Below, one piece after another: positions 45,843-54,688 of a DNA stretch of 64,000 bases. The stretch comes from Opitutaceae bacterium (GTDB lineage Bacteria; Verrucomicrobiota; Verrucomicrobiia; Opitutales; Opitutaceae). The notes under the pieces were generated by a model. It had not been told where the DNA came from and searched no databases. It was given only the letters and a program-made list of their open reading frames with translations. Numbering within the stretch: the first letter of the stretch is position 1; the number at the start of each line of letters is the position of its first letter. Where the stretch lies: NCBI GenBank assembly GCA_017994935.1, contig JAGOJU010000010.1, positions 19,119 through 83,118 on the forward strand, in the 5' to 3' direction. The translations under genes and the position numbers were made by a program.

Positions 45843-47510
45843 TCAGGGATTGTGGTCGATGGGATCGCCGGGTTCCTGAAAGTGTGTCTTGTAGGTCTTG
45901 TCGCTTGCAGCGAGCTTTAGAAAGACATCGAGCGGCACCACCTCGGCCTTTTCGGAGAGGCGACTGAAAATATCCGCCACCTTCTCGACCGAATTGGTTT
46001 CGCGCACGTGCATGAGCAGGAAGTACGGGCGCTTGGGGTTCAACTGGATCAGCTCCTCAAGGTCCGCAGCAGCCTCTTCGAGCGGGCGGGCCGCGTCCAG
46101 ATAGTAGTCGTAGCTGAGGAAGGGTTTTCCGTTTCTCAGGTCGAAGGTGTGGGCCGAGCCGTAGCCATTGATGAAGCCCAGCACCCCGGGAAACTGCTGA
46201 TAATAGCGGTCGACCAGTTCCTTTGGCAGGTCCGTGTTGCCGACGTGCCGGTTGCCTTCGGAATAGTCCATGATCTCCATGACATGAAGATCGAGCTGCG
46301 CCATCAGGTCTCTCGCCTTCGCCATGAGCGCGGGAAACTTGTCCGGAGGAATCGCCTGGGGATACATGTAGCCCGGCCCCGAAAGTCCCCCGATGAAATA
46401 GTCGTTGGGAGTCTTGCTCTCGTAGAAATACTGCAGCGCCGGCGGATTGATCCAGATCCAGTTCATGAGCACCTGCCAGTTGTACGGGATCCTTCCACGT
46501 CCCGGTTTCGTCCACGCCCCGATGCCCATCGAGTCGGTCGAAACGGCGCAGATGTAGACCTTCTTTTCCGCCTTCATCACGGCGTTCGCCGCGACGCTGT
46601 GGTTGTTCGCAAATTTGAAATCGGGCGTGAGCGGGATCTGCGACGTGAAGGAGACATTGGGTAGGTTGTGCAGTCCCTCCATGATGAGGCCGAAATTGCT
46701 CGTCAGCGTCGTATGCTGTCCCTCCGTGTCCTTCGCGTAGGAGTGCCATCCTAGGACAACGCTTGCGGGATTCTGCGCACCGAGGAACTTCTTGAGGAGG
46801 GCGAGTTCCTCGGGGTGCTTCGGGTTGGCCGAGAGGTCTGCAAAAAACGCGCGCTGCTGAATGCCGAAGTCGGCGATGCCGGGCTGCATCTCGATGCCGG
46901 CATGACCGCCCATGACGACATAGTAGTCGCGCGAGCAGCGGGCTCCGTACTCGGCGTAGACCTGCGCGTAGATCGCGTGGTCGGGCATCCCGGTGAACCT
47001 GCCGCGAAGGTCGACGACTGGCTTCAATCCGTGTTTTGCGGCGAGCGGAAGCAGGTCCTCGTTCACCACCAGCAGATCCTCCACTCCGGAAATGGTGAAG
47101 GCAACCGTGAGGGAGGTTCGTACCTTCTTGTCCCACACGACACACCCCTTGGCATGACGCGCGAACATGGCGAGCGCCGCATCGGCATCGTCGAGCCCGA
47201 GGCGCGTGAAGGTCATCCCGTGCCGACGCTCGAGGAATCCGATCAGCGGGCGGACAATCTCCCACTGCCAGTTGAGCGGATACTCAAGATAGAGACGAGG
47301 GGACTCCCGGTTCGCCAGCCCCTGCAGGGAGATGAGCAGCGCGTGCACAGGCAGATCACCATCGAGCCGCCAGTTTTCGGAGAGGGGCACGATCGTTGCC
47401 GTTGCAGGGGCGCGCCCGGTCCGATGCAGGCTGGACTGGCTGAAACACGGCGAAACGGACGCGAGAAGGAGGCCGGCGAAGAGGAGGCGAAGGAAATGGG
47501 GACGGTTCAT
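45843..47510 (-). CDS. GxGYxYP-family putative glycoside hydrolase, copy A
   Basis: The 555-residue exported protein begins with a signal peptide (FLRLLFAGLLLASVSPCFSQ). It contains GGLSGPGYMYP, the defining GxGYxYP motif, plus LISLQGLANRESPRLYL at the N-terminal domain and VLGFINGYG and PYFLLMHVRE in the C-terminal domain. The family is listed as putative glycoside hydrolases found in Bacteroidota and Verrucomicrobiota, without biochemical proof known to me. A close paralogue (copy B) lies at 54689-56320; the two agree over their whole length, strongly around the motif. Nine bases upstream is a small secreted-protein gene, and the same pair recurs at copy B. Confidence 0.87.
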   Translation of the reverse strand: MNRPHFLRLLFAGLLLASVSPCFSQSSLHRTGRAPATATIVPLSENWRLDGDLPVHALLISLQGLANRESPRLYLEYPLNWQWEIVRPLIGFLERRHGMTFTRLGLDDADAALAMFARHAKGCVVWDKKVRTSLTVAFTISGVEDLLVVNEDLLPLAAKHGLKPVVDLRGRFTGMPDHAIYAQVYAEYGARCSRDYYVVMGGHAGIEMQPGIADFGIQQRAFFADLSANPKHPEELALLKKFLGAQNPASVVLGWHSYAKDTEGQHTTLTSNFGLIMEGLHNLPNVSFTSQIPLTPDFKFANNHSVAANAVMKAEKKVYICAVSTDSMGIGAWTKPGRGRIPYNWQVLMNWIWINPPALQYFYESKTPNDYFIGGLSGPGYMYPQAIPPDKFPALMAKARDLMAQLDLHVMEIMDYSEGNRHVGNTDLPKELVDRYYQQFPGVLGFINGYGSAHTFDLRNGKPFLSYDYYLDAARPLEEAAADLEELIQLNPKRPYFLLMHVRETNSVEKVADIFSRLSEKAEVVPLDVFLKLAASDKTYKTHFQEPGDPIDHNP

Positions 47511-47519
47511 GGCGTGAGG

Positions 47520-48053
47520 TTATTTGCCTTCTGCGGAGGTGAGGCGTTTGAAGACATAGACGATGGGACGGTTTCGCGTGCTTCGCAGTTCGGTCAGCGT
47601 CAGCTCCGCCCCACTGGCGGACACCTTGTAGTCGCTCAGCACATTGATGGCGCGATCACCCTGTTGCGTGGTCAGCACGAAGTCGGAAGAGACGCGGAGG
47701 ATCCTTCCCTCATCCAGAAATTGTGCGGAGACTTTTCTGCTCTTCTTGGAACCAACGGCCGCGCCGAGATGCCGGTTGTCCGGCCAGTAGGTGAAGGGAA
47801 GCACGGTCTGTTTACCTGTGGTTGGAAAGGTGGACGTGTCGCGGAACTCCCTGCGCCCATTGGCAAAGCTGCGTTCGACGGTGACGGACTTTCCGGTGAC
47901 CTTGAGTGTCAGATCGAACTCCTTCCAAGGACTCAGATCGGTGCTTTGAGCCGCATCGATCCGCCATGTGCCCGTGAGCAGGGAGGGCGGCGCGGCATAC
48001 AGACAGGAGGCGAGAAGCAGGCCAAAAAGCAGCAAGGATCGAGGGTGGAGCAT
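47520..48053 (-). CDS. Small exported beta-rich protein paired with GxGYxYP copy A
   Basis: The 177-residue product has a signal peptide (LLLFGLLLASCLYAAP) and a lipocalin-like beta-rich core beginning LTGTWRIDAAQSTDLSPWKEFDLTL. Its paralogue at 56324-56845 has DGRWRLDTTRSSALDGWTQWDLV and the same ending pattern (LTELRSTRNRPIVYVFKRLT versus LIELHSSRPQPLVYRFTKVT). Both precede a GxGYxYP gene with only a few bases between. I do not recognise a named family; binding of a glycan or pairing with the GxGYxYP protein is inferred. ATG 48053 gives the signal peptide; the longer frame overlaps the upstream gene. Confidence 0.78.
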   Translation of the reverse strand: MLHPRSLLLFGLLLASCLYAAPPSLLTGTWRIDAAQSTDLSPWKEFDLTLKVTGKSVTVERSFANGRREFRDTSTFPTTGKQTVLPFTYWPDNRHLGAAVGSKKSRKVSAQFLDEGRILRVSSDFVLTTQQGDRAINVLSDYKVSASGAELTLTELRSTRNRPIVYVFKRLTSAEGK

Positions 48054-48127
48054 GGCGGGAGGAGGAGGGAAGGAGTGGCTTTGGGAGGGGATCTGCTGCC
48101 GGGTGCGTTGTTGCGATGTCCCGGGAC

Positions 48128-50326
48128 TCAATTTCCGAGCAGAACGGATCCGGTTTGGGCGTCGAAGACCGTCGTGCTGCGCGGTGGCAGCGTTACGGAC
48201 AGGACCTTGCCGTTGGGGAGTCGCAGGGTGCGGGAACCACCCTTGAGCGTATGGACCATGAGCAGGCCGTCGCCGTGCGCGGTGGCATCGTCGTGATCGT
48301 TGATCACATGACAGCCGGCCCGGCGGCCCAGCGCCCGAAGGATGCCCGGGGAGGTAGGGCTGATGCCGAACGACCACCAGGTGGCGCCTGCATCCTCGCG
48401 CCAGGCCGCGCTGGTGCTGCCGTCGGACCACCGTCCGGCCACGTGGCTGCCCGGGACGTCGTAGACCGGGACAAACTTGGGCGGCTCGAGCGTCTGTTCC
48501 TCGGTCGCTTCGTCGAGCGTGAGGGTGGACACCGGCTTCTGAAGTTCGCGGCCGGAGGTGAGAATCCCGCTGGTGGAGGTCGCAAGATGTCCACCGACCT
48601 CCCGCCCGTTGCTCCAGCCGACGTAGCCGGTGAAGACGACATGCCGGCCCGCCGTGGCCACGCGGGACGCAATCAGCTCCCTCTGACGCTCGTCGAGCAC
48701 GACCGTTGACCCGAAGATCACGAGCTTGAAAGGGGAGAGATCAATTGTGGCGAGTTCGCCGATCAGCGCCTCGTCGAACATCAGGCCCGAATGATAGAGT
48801 CCCTCGAGCAGTCCATCCATGCCGCGCCCGGAGAAGGGATTGGGTCCAACGGGAGGCTGGTCACCGAATTTGAATCCCTCAAGCGACCAGCGCTTCGCGA
48901 CCGTGTGGCAGAATGACCATGGGTCGTGTATGATCAGGACATCTGTCGGCCGGTGGTAGGGGTGAGCGTGACGGGCCTGCGCAACCCTGTGCACGGCCTT
49001 GATCTCTTCCGAAAGGCGCGGGTGATCCCACCACCCGACGTTGCCATAGCCCGCGAAATCAGGTGTGCCGGCGATCATGCCGAAGTCGAACCACCATTGG
49101 CCGCCGCCCCGCAGGACAGGGAGGAGCGAATTGCGGCGCAGGTAGGCAATGTCGTCCTCGAGCGACGAATGGAAGTGACGATCCCATGGGCATCCGACAA
49201 ACGACGTGGCGTGATCGTTTTCGTCGAGCCAGAGCTTGCCCGCGCGTCGCACCGCTCCCGTGATGCCCCGGCCGTGTCCCGATCCTCCCATGGCGCGCAC
49301 GCCGTCGGTGTAGGATGCCGGTGAACAGAGGCAGTCGAGATGGGGTGATGCGAGCACCTTGTCGTGCGCGAGGTGGCTGCCGGCGGCGTTGCGTGCGAAC
49401 TGGCCGTAGAAATATCCCTGAAAGGCGGCGGTGACAACCGGACGCGGCCAGGAGCGTTTCACGTTGGCCGCGAGATCGAGGAGAGCGTCGGCCATGGTGG
49501 AATGCAGCCAGGTGAAGTAGTCGATCAGGTCCTGATGTTTGCGCGGATCGCGAAGCGGACCCAGGTCGGCGCGTTCGCGAGAGGGCGAATCCGGTGCAGT
49601 GACGGCGTCGATGTGCTGGCCGGGCCGGTTCCATGCGGCGGCGAGCCTCTCGTCTGTTCCATAACGGTTGCGCAGCCAGGCCCGGAAGGACCTTGTTGCG
49701 ACGACACCCGTGTCGGGATCGTGGTGAAGGAAACCGAATTGGTGCCACTCGCCGTAGAGGCCGTAGGCGAGATGAATGCCGAACACGGAGCCTCCCTCCG
49801 GGGTGGCTCCGAAGTGGCGGCAGAATTCCGAGATGTGTCCGTTTGCCCAGTCGAGCCACTTGCGCGAGGCGAAGCTTGCGCGTGCCGGAAGTCCGCCGTC
49901 CGTTGCGATGCGTCGGGGCAGGCCCCAGGGAGCCGGATCGTCGACGGCTCCGTCGGCGTAGCCCACGCACTCATCGGGATTCTGCTCCACCCACCAGCGG
50001 GGTGCATTGGCGTGCAGGCGGAACATGACGGCTGCCTCAGGATTCCGCTCGAGTGCGCCGGCGACCTGCTTGCGGGGAATCGTTAGATCGAGTGCCGCCC
50101 CAGGGCCCGCAAACATGTCCTCGATCCAGAGGTCGAGTTCGATCAGGCGGACCCCCTGTCTGCCGAACAGCTCGATGTTGCGGCCCGGCACCTCCTCCCA
50201 CGACCAGCGGCCGCCGGGGCAGTCGGTCAGGGCGTAGATGAGCGGTGCATGAGGAATGCCGTTGATGAGCAGCGTCGGGCGACCGTCGCGCATTTCGACG
50301 GCGGATACGATGGGAGGACGGGACAT
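48128..50326 (-). CDS. GH42-like putative glycoside hydrolase
   Basis: The 732-residue protein looks like a family-42-type beta-galactosidase relative: an N-terminal TIM-barrel part with LIELDLWIEDMFAGPG, GIHLAYGLYGEWHQFG (E as candidate acid/base) and KLWLDENDHA (E as candidate nucleophile). A middle alpha/beta domain follows with DVLIIHDPWSFCH and FKLVIFGSTVVLDERQR, like the beta-galactosidase trimerisation domain, then a C-terminal beta domain. There is no signal peptide, so it would act in the cytoplasm on imported oligosaccharides, unlike its exported neighbours. Specificity cannot be told; the catalytic Glu pair is my reading. Confidence 0.7.
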   Translation of the reverse strand: MSRPPIVSAVEMRDGRPTLLINGIPHAPLIYALTDCPGGRWSWEEVPGRNIELFGRQGVRLIELDLWIEDMFAGPGAALDLTIPRKQVAGALERNPEAAVMFRLHANAPRWWVEQNPDECVGYADGAVDDPAPWGLPRRIATDGGLPARASFASRKWLDWANGHISEFCRHFGATPEGGSVFGIHLAYGLYGEWHQFGFLHHDPDTGVVATRSFRAWLRNRYGTDERLAAAWNRPGQHIDAVTAPDSPSRERADLGPLRDPRKHQDLIDYFTWLHSTMADALLDLAANVKRSWPRPVVTAAFQGYFYGQFARNAAGSHLAHDKVLASPHLDCLCSPASYTDGVRAMGGSGHGRGITGAVRRAGKLWLDENDHATSFVGCPWDRHFHSSLEDDIAYLRRNSLLPVLRGGGQWWFDFGMIAGTPDFAGYGNVGWWDHPRLSEEIKAVHRVAQARHAHPYHRPTDVLIIHDPWSFCHTVAKRWSLEGFKFGDQPPVGPNPFSGRGMDGLLEGLYHSGLMFDEALIGELATIDLSPFKLVIFGSTVVLDERQRELIASRVATAGRHVVFTGYVGWSNGREVGGHLATSTSGILTSGRELQKPVSTLTLDEATEEQTLEPPKFVPVYDVPGSHVAGRWSDGSTSAAWREDAGATWWSFGISPTSPGILRALGRRAGCHVINDHDDATAHGDGLLMVHTLKGGSRTLRLPNGKVLSVTLPPRSTTVFDAQTGSVLLGN

Positions 50327-50346
50327 ATGGGTGTAGGAAAGATGGA

Positions 50347-52437
50347 TCAGGCGAGCGTGATCGCCGGCAATGCTCCTGCCGGATCGATCAGGACATTGAC
50401 TTTGCGGCCTCGGTGGGAGCCGGTCACCCGCCAGGCGCCGTGCTCCCCGATGACATGAAGGTCACCTTGCGATTGCGGTTCAGGTGAGGGCTGGGCAGTG
50501 GCGACGGTCAGTAACACATGGGAGGCAGCGGATGAGGAAACGGCTTCGACGAACGGGTGAATTCCCTCGGATTCGGGCAGGTCCTGCTTCAGGACCGAGC
50601 ACGCGATTCCTCCGGAGGAATGGACCGAAGCGTTCAGACTGGCGAAGGGCCGCGTGATGCTGAATTGGCTCCCATTGGCTTTGGCGGTTCCGTTGCCGTC
50701 GTCGTTGTACACCTGATAGCGAAGCTGGACAGGTTCGGCGGTGGAGAGTGTGACGCGATCGAGCATCAGCAGAATATCCGGTTTGAGATAGACGAGCGTA
50801 CGATCGATGCGCTGGACCTCGGGAAGCACGAGCGAATAAGCCTCCGTGGCGTCGCTGGTCACGGTCATCCAGTCGGGACCCGTCCTGTAGGATTGCACAT
50901 GCGCCCATGCCCAGGAGGCGTTGGTGCCCTCGTGACCGTCGTGGTACTGATGGCCGTGTCCATTGACTAGGACGGCGGTATGGGCTGCGGTGAGACGCAG
51001 TTTCCAGCGGGGAATCGTGTACGAATATCCGGCGCGGAATGGATCATGGAACAGGCGTTCGCCGTGTGCCATGAAGATGACGCTGTTGCGGTCGGCGTGT
51101 TCGTGGTTTGCCGGACCGCCGCTGCGCAGGGCAACGACGGAGTCGTTCGCGGTCCAGCCGGTGCGTGAGATGACGATGTCGTTCGAAAGGCGGACATTCA
51201 GAAGCGCGGCCTCAGGCGGTCGCGAAGGCGCATGGGCGTCGAACCAGATGAAGCCGAAATGCGAGGTCATCGCTCCGACATGCAGGGCGCAGTACTGGGC
51301 GAGAGGATCCTGGTGGGTTCGGCTGACCCAGGAGGCGATGGCAAAATCGCTCGTTGTCAGGGCATCGCTGAAATTGACGATGTCGTTGGCCGGATCGACC
51401 TTGAGCGTCGGGATGGCGAGGTTGCGAGGCGTGCGGGTGGGATCGAAACCGGCGCCCTTGGTTGGCATCGAGAAGGCGAGGGCGTAGCGGACCGTGCCCG
51501 GGTAGTTGATGAGCTTGCGATCGTCGATGGCGAGCCTGCGCCAGAGCACTTCGGCGAAGAGGGCGAGGTGCAGGGTGGTGTACCCCCAGTAGCTGGCTCC
51601 CTCATCGTAGGCGCCGTCGGAACCGTACATCGTCGAGAAGGCGAGGGCGCTGGAGCGGGCGAGTTCAAGCCACTGATCCGCCTGCGGGTGCCGACCGTGG
51701 AGCAGGACCGCCGCCATGCCGAGCGCGGCAATCGGGATGACCTTGAGATTGGTCGCATTCAGGATCAGCGGCCAGCGCGCAAGGCTGACACGAAATGCCT
51801 GCGGATAGTCGTCGTCGGGATCAAAGCCCCATCCCCTGACGCGGTCGGGGTACTTCATCCCGTAGAGCGTCGTGTAGCAGGCGGGCGCACCCTTGGTGGC
51901 GATGGCATGTTCGATTTCGGCGACTTCCGCATCGGTGAGCGTGCCTCGAAGGAAATCGAGCGTGCACGCAAGCGCGATGGTCGCCTCAGGCGCGCGTTGA
52001 AGCCCCATGACGGTCTTTCCACCCTCGAGAAAGTAGTCCCATTTCGGATAGTCGAGGAGCTTACGGATGGCGAGCTTCGCGACGGCGAGGTGGGAGGCGT
52101 CCTGATTCACCGCATGGACGAAGGCGGATCGCTCGGCGATCTGCCGGCAGCGCAGCATGTCCGAGACGTGATTGTTGAAGCGGACCTGATTCTTGAGAAA
52201 TTCCGTATCGGCTGCGAGATCGGCGCTCGTCATCTCCGCCCAGAGCTTCGCGAAGCGCGGATGACGGGTGTTGGCCCGGATTCGCGGGAGATCGGATTCA
52301 TCGAACAGCAGCCCTCGCCTGGTCCCGGTGGGCGCAGGAGCGGGACGGGCGGCGGAGAGGGAGATGTGTGTGAGGGGCAGCGAAGCGGCGAGGACGGCGG
52401 AGTTCTTGAGGAATGTGCGGCGGGATGGGGAGTTCAT
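50347..52437 (-). CDS. Heparinase II/III-like protein with Tat signal, copy A
   Basis: The 696-residue protein has a twin-arginine signal (SRRTFLKNSAVLAASLPLT). A helical alpha/alpha-toroid domain (about 40-380, with YDEGASYWGYTTLHLALF) is followed by a beta-sheet domain containing NHEHADRNSVIF, the metal- and substrate-site motif of heparinase II/III-type polysaccharide lyases, and LFHDPFRA. The toroid Tyr and the HEHAD histidines are the likely catalytic and metal residues. Members cleave uronic-acid-containing polysaccharides by beta-elimination. Export is through Tat. A paralogue lies immediately upstream; the signal sequences are nearly identical, showing a recent-looking duplication. 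Confidence 0.87.
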   Translation of the reverse strand: MNSPSRRTFLKNSAVLAASLPLTHISLSAARPAPAPTGTRRGLLFDESDLPRIRANTRHPRFAKLWAEMTSADLAADTEFLKNQVRFNNHVSDMLRCRQIAERSAFVHAVNQDASHLAVAKLAIRKLLDYPKWDYFLEGGKTVMGLQRAPEATIALACTLDFLRGTLTDAEVAEIEHAIATKGAPACYTTLYGMKYPDRVRGWGFDPDDDYPQAFRVSLARWPLILNATNLKVIPIAALGMAAVLLHGRHPQADQWLELARSSALAFSTMYGSDGAYDEGASYWGYTTLHLALFAEVLWRRLAIDDRKLINYPGTVRYALAFSMPTKGAGFDPTRTPRNLAIPTLKVDPANDIVNFSDALTTSDFAIASWVSRTHQDPLAQYCALHVGAMTSHFGFIWFDAHAPSRPPEAALLNVRLSNDIVISRTGWTANDSVVALRSGGPANHEHADRNSVIFMAHGERLFHDPFRAGYSYTIPRWKLRLTAAHTAVLVNGHGHQYHDGHEGTNASWAWAHVQSYRTGPDWMTVTSDATEAYSLVLPEVQRIDRTLVYLKPDILLMLDRVTLSTAEPVQLRYQVYNDDGNGTAKANGSQFSITRPFASLNASVHSSGGIACSVLKQDLPESEGIHPFVEAVSSSAASHVLLTVATAQPSPEPQSQGDLHVIGEHGAWRVTGSHRGRKVNVLIDPAGALPAITLA

Positions 52438-52590
52438 GGGTGACGTGCAGTAGGTTCTCGTGTCTGGCTCAACGCGCTGCTCTGTGCGGCTGCCGTTCCA
52501 GATGGAGGGTTTCGGTTGAGGCGCCGCAGCGAGCGCCCTCTGGAAAGGGGCGTTGCCCGAAGCGATGAGTTGTGCCGGACAGGTGCACTG
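52438..52590. other. Gap between the two heparinase-like genes
   Basis: These 153 bases contain no gene and no clear terminator or promoter. It is the longest gap within the lyase/hydrolase part of the array except that before the symporter, and may mark the duplication junction. Confidence 0.4.
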
Positions 52591-54672
52591 TCAGGCAATG
52601 GTTACGAGGGGAGATCCACTCGCGGAGGCGCGGATCGTCACATTCACCTTCTGCCTGGCGTGGCTGCCGGTGACACGCCATGAGGCGCCTTCACGGCTGA
52701 GATGCAGGTCGCCGTGGGCCTCGCCTGCTGGGCGAGCCGTGCAAACGGTGAGGATCTCATGCGCCCCTGCGGCGGCGGACTCGATCTCGGCATAGGGCTG
52801 CGTGCCGTCCTTTTCCTCAAGCGGCAACTTGCCCAGGTGCAGGGCCAGGCCCGGCGCACGGGCCACCCGTCCAAGCAGCGAGGCATGTGGGCGAACGATG
52901 CGGAAGCTGTCGTTCTCGATTGCGAGTTTTGCGGCGAGGTCCTCGTTGTTCGCCTGAAAGCGGACCTGCACGGTCGCGGTCGTGCCGGACAGCGACACCT
53001 GGTCCAAGAAGACGACGACGTCGGGCTTGAGGTAAACGAGGGTGCGGAGGACGCGGGTGACCTTGTCGTTGACCAGCGCGTAGGCCTCGGTGGCGTCGCT
53101 GGTGACCGTCATCCAGTCCGGACCGGTACGGTAGTCGGTCACATGGGCGAAGGCCCAGGACGCGTTGGTGCCCTCGCTGCCGTCGTGATACTGGTGGCCC
53201 GCGCCGTTGATGAGGACGGCGGTGTGCGCGCTGGTGAGGCGGAGCATCCAGCGGGGTTGCGTTGCGATGTAGGAGGCGCGGAACGGGTCGTGGAGCAGAC
53301 GCTCGCCGTATGCCTTGAAGATGACGCTGTTGCGGTCGGCGTGCTCGTGGTTGCCCGGGCCGCCGCTGCGCAGGGCGAGCACGTTGTCCATGGTCGCCCA
53401 GCCTGTGCGGGAGATGACGATGTCGTTGGATTGGCGGATATCGAGCAGGGCCGGGGTCGGCGGCGTGGCGGGCAGGTCCTGCCCGAACCATATCAGGCCA
53501 TAGACCTGTTTGACCTCGCCGACACGTGTGGCGACGTACTGGGCGAGGGAGTCCTTGTGCGTACGTGCGATCCAGCTGGCTACGGAGACCTCGACGCTGC
53601 CATTGGCGTCGCCGTGGTTGACGATGTCATACTGCGGCTTGACAACAGGCATCATATAGCCGGGAAGATGGGCATATGCGGCGACCGCGCGATGGTCGTC
53701 GATGGTCGGCATGGTGTTGCCGAGCGCGTAGCGGATCGTGCCCGGATAGTTGATGAGGGAACGGTCGTCGATGCCATGCGTGCGCCAGAGCACCTCTGCG
53801 AAGAGGGCGAGGTAGAGGGTGGTGTAGCCCCAGTAGCTGACGCCCTCGTCGTAGCAGCCATCGCTGCCATACATGGTGGAAAAGGACTTGGCGCTGGAGC
53901 GGGCCAGTTCAAGCCAGCTTGCGGCCTCGGGGCGGTCGCGGAACCAGCAGGCGGCGATGCCGAGGCATGCGGTCGGGATTATCTTGAGATTGGTCGAGTT
54001 GAGGATGAGCGGCCAGCGCTTGAGGCTGATGTAGCGCAGGGCGTCCACCTCGCTTCGGGGGTTCCAGCCCCAGCCGCGGACGCGGTCAGGATACTTCATG
54101 CCGTAGACGGCGGCGTGGCAGGCGGGGATGCCCTTGGTCAGGACCGCCTGCTCGACCTCAGCACGCTCGGCGGGAGTGAGGGCGTCACCCAGGCAGTCGA
54201 GCGCAAGGAGAAGCGAAAAGCTGCCCTCGGTGGCGCGCTGCAGGCCGAGGATCTGGTTGCCTTCCACGAAGCAATCCCACTCCGGAAAATCGAGCATCCG
54301 GCGCATCGCGAGTTTGGCGAGATCGCGCTGTGCCGGGTCGCGGTTTACGAGGTAGACGAACGACGTGCGATCGAGGATCTGCTGGGCGCGGAGGAGGTGG
54401 GTGACATGGTTGGTCAGTCGGAGTTCCGTGCGCAGGAAGTTCGTATCGGCGGCACCATCCGCATCGAGCAGAGACTGCCAGTAGGCGGCGAAGCGCGGAT
54501 GCTTCGTATTGGCGCGGATGCGTGGAAGGTCGGCGGCGTCAAAGAGCAGGCCTCGCTTGTTTCCAGTTGGCGCGGGAGCAGGCCGCGCGGCGGACAACGG
54601 GATTCGAGTGAGGGGCAGCGATGCGGTTAGAACCGCGGAGTTCTTGAGGAATGTGCGGCGGGAGGTGCTCAT
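52591..54672 (-). CDS. Heparinase II/III-like protein with Tat signal, copy B
   Basis: The 693-residue paralogue of copy A has the same Tat signal (SRRTFLKNSAVLTASLPLT), YDEGVSYWGYTTLYLALF in the toroid domain, and NHEHADRNSVIF with LLHDPFRASYI in the beta domain. Differences are concentrated in the middle segment (around the DDHRAVAAYAHLPGYMMP stretch) and in the C-terminal third, so the two could cut different linkages or sulfation patterns. The ATG at 54672 (MSTSRRTF) was chosen over the longer frame to 54768. It follows GxGYxYP copy B by 16 bases, making that pair and the lyase one transcription unit. Confidence 0.87.
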   Translation of the reverse strand: MSTSRRTFLKNSAVLTASLPLTRIPLSAARPAPAPTGNKRGLLFDAADLPRIRANTKHPRFAAYWQSLLDADGAADTNFLRTELRLTNHVTHLLRAQQILDRTSFVYLVNRDPAQRDLAKLAMRRMLDFPEWDCFVEGNQILGLQRATEGSFSLLLALDCLGDALTPAERAEVEQAVLTKGIPACHAAVYGMKYPDRVRGWGWNPRSEVDALRYISLKRWPLILNSTNLKIIPTACLGIAACWFRDRPEAASWLELARSSAKSFSTMYGSDGCYDEGVSYWGYTTLYLALFAEVLWRTHGIDDRSLINYPGTIRYALGNTMPTIDDHRAVAAYAHLPGYMMPVVKPQYDIVNHGDANGSVEVSVASWIARTHKDSLAQYVATRVGEVKQVYGLIWFGQDLPATPPTPALLDIRQSNDIVISRTGWATMDNVLALRSGGPGNHEHADRNSVIFKAYGERLLHDPFRASYIATQPRWMLRLTSAHTAVLINGAGHQYHDGSEGTNASWAFAHVTDYRTGPDWMTVTSDATEAYALVNDKVTRVLRTLVYLKPDVVVFLDQVSLSGTTATVQVRFQANNEDLAAKLAIENDSFRIVRPHASLLGRVARAPGLALHLGKLPLEEKDGTQPYAEIESAAAGAHEILTVCTARPAGEAHGDLHLSREGASWRVTGSHARQKVNVTIRASASGSPLVTIA

Positions 54673-54688
54673 GATGGTTGGGGGCTGG

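Noticed and set aside
46815..48296. 493-codon open frame on the plus strand across the GxGYxYP copy A region
   Set aside because: It spans the antisense of two real genes and their gap, with no motif; same codon-bias explanation.
52702..54630. 642-codon open frame on the plus strand across heparinase copy B
   Set aside because: It is antisense to a gene with clear motifs, has no recognisable domain, and similar long antisense frames occur opposite other GC-rich genes here. It reflects codon bias that removes stops in one antisense frame.
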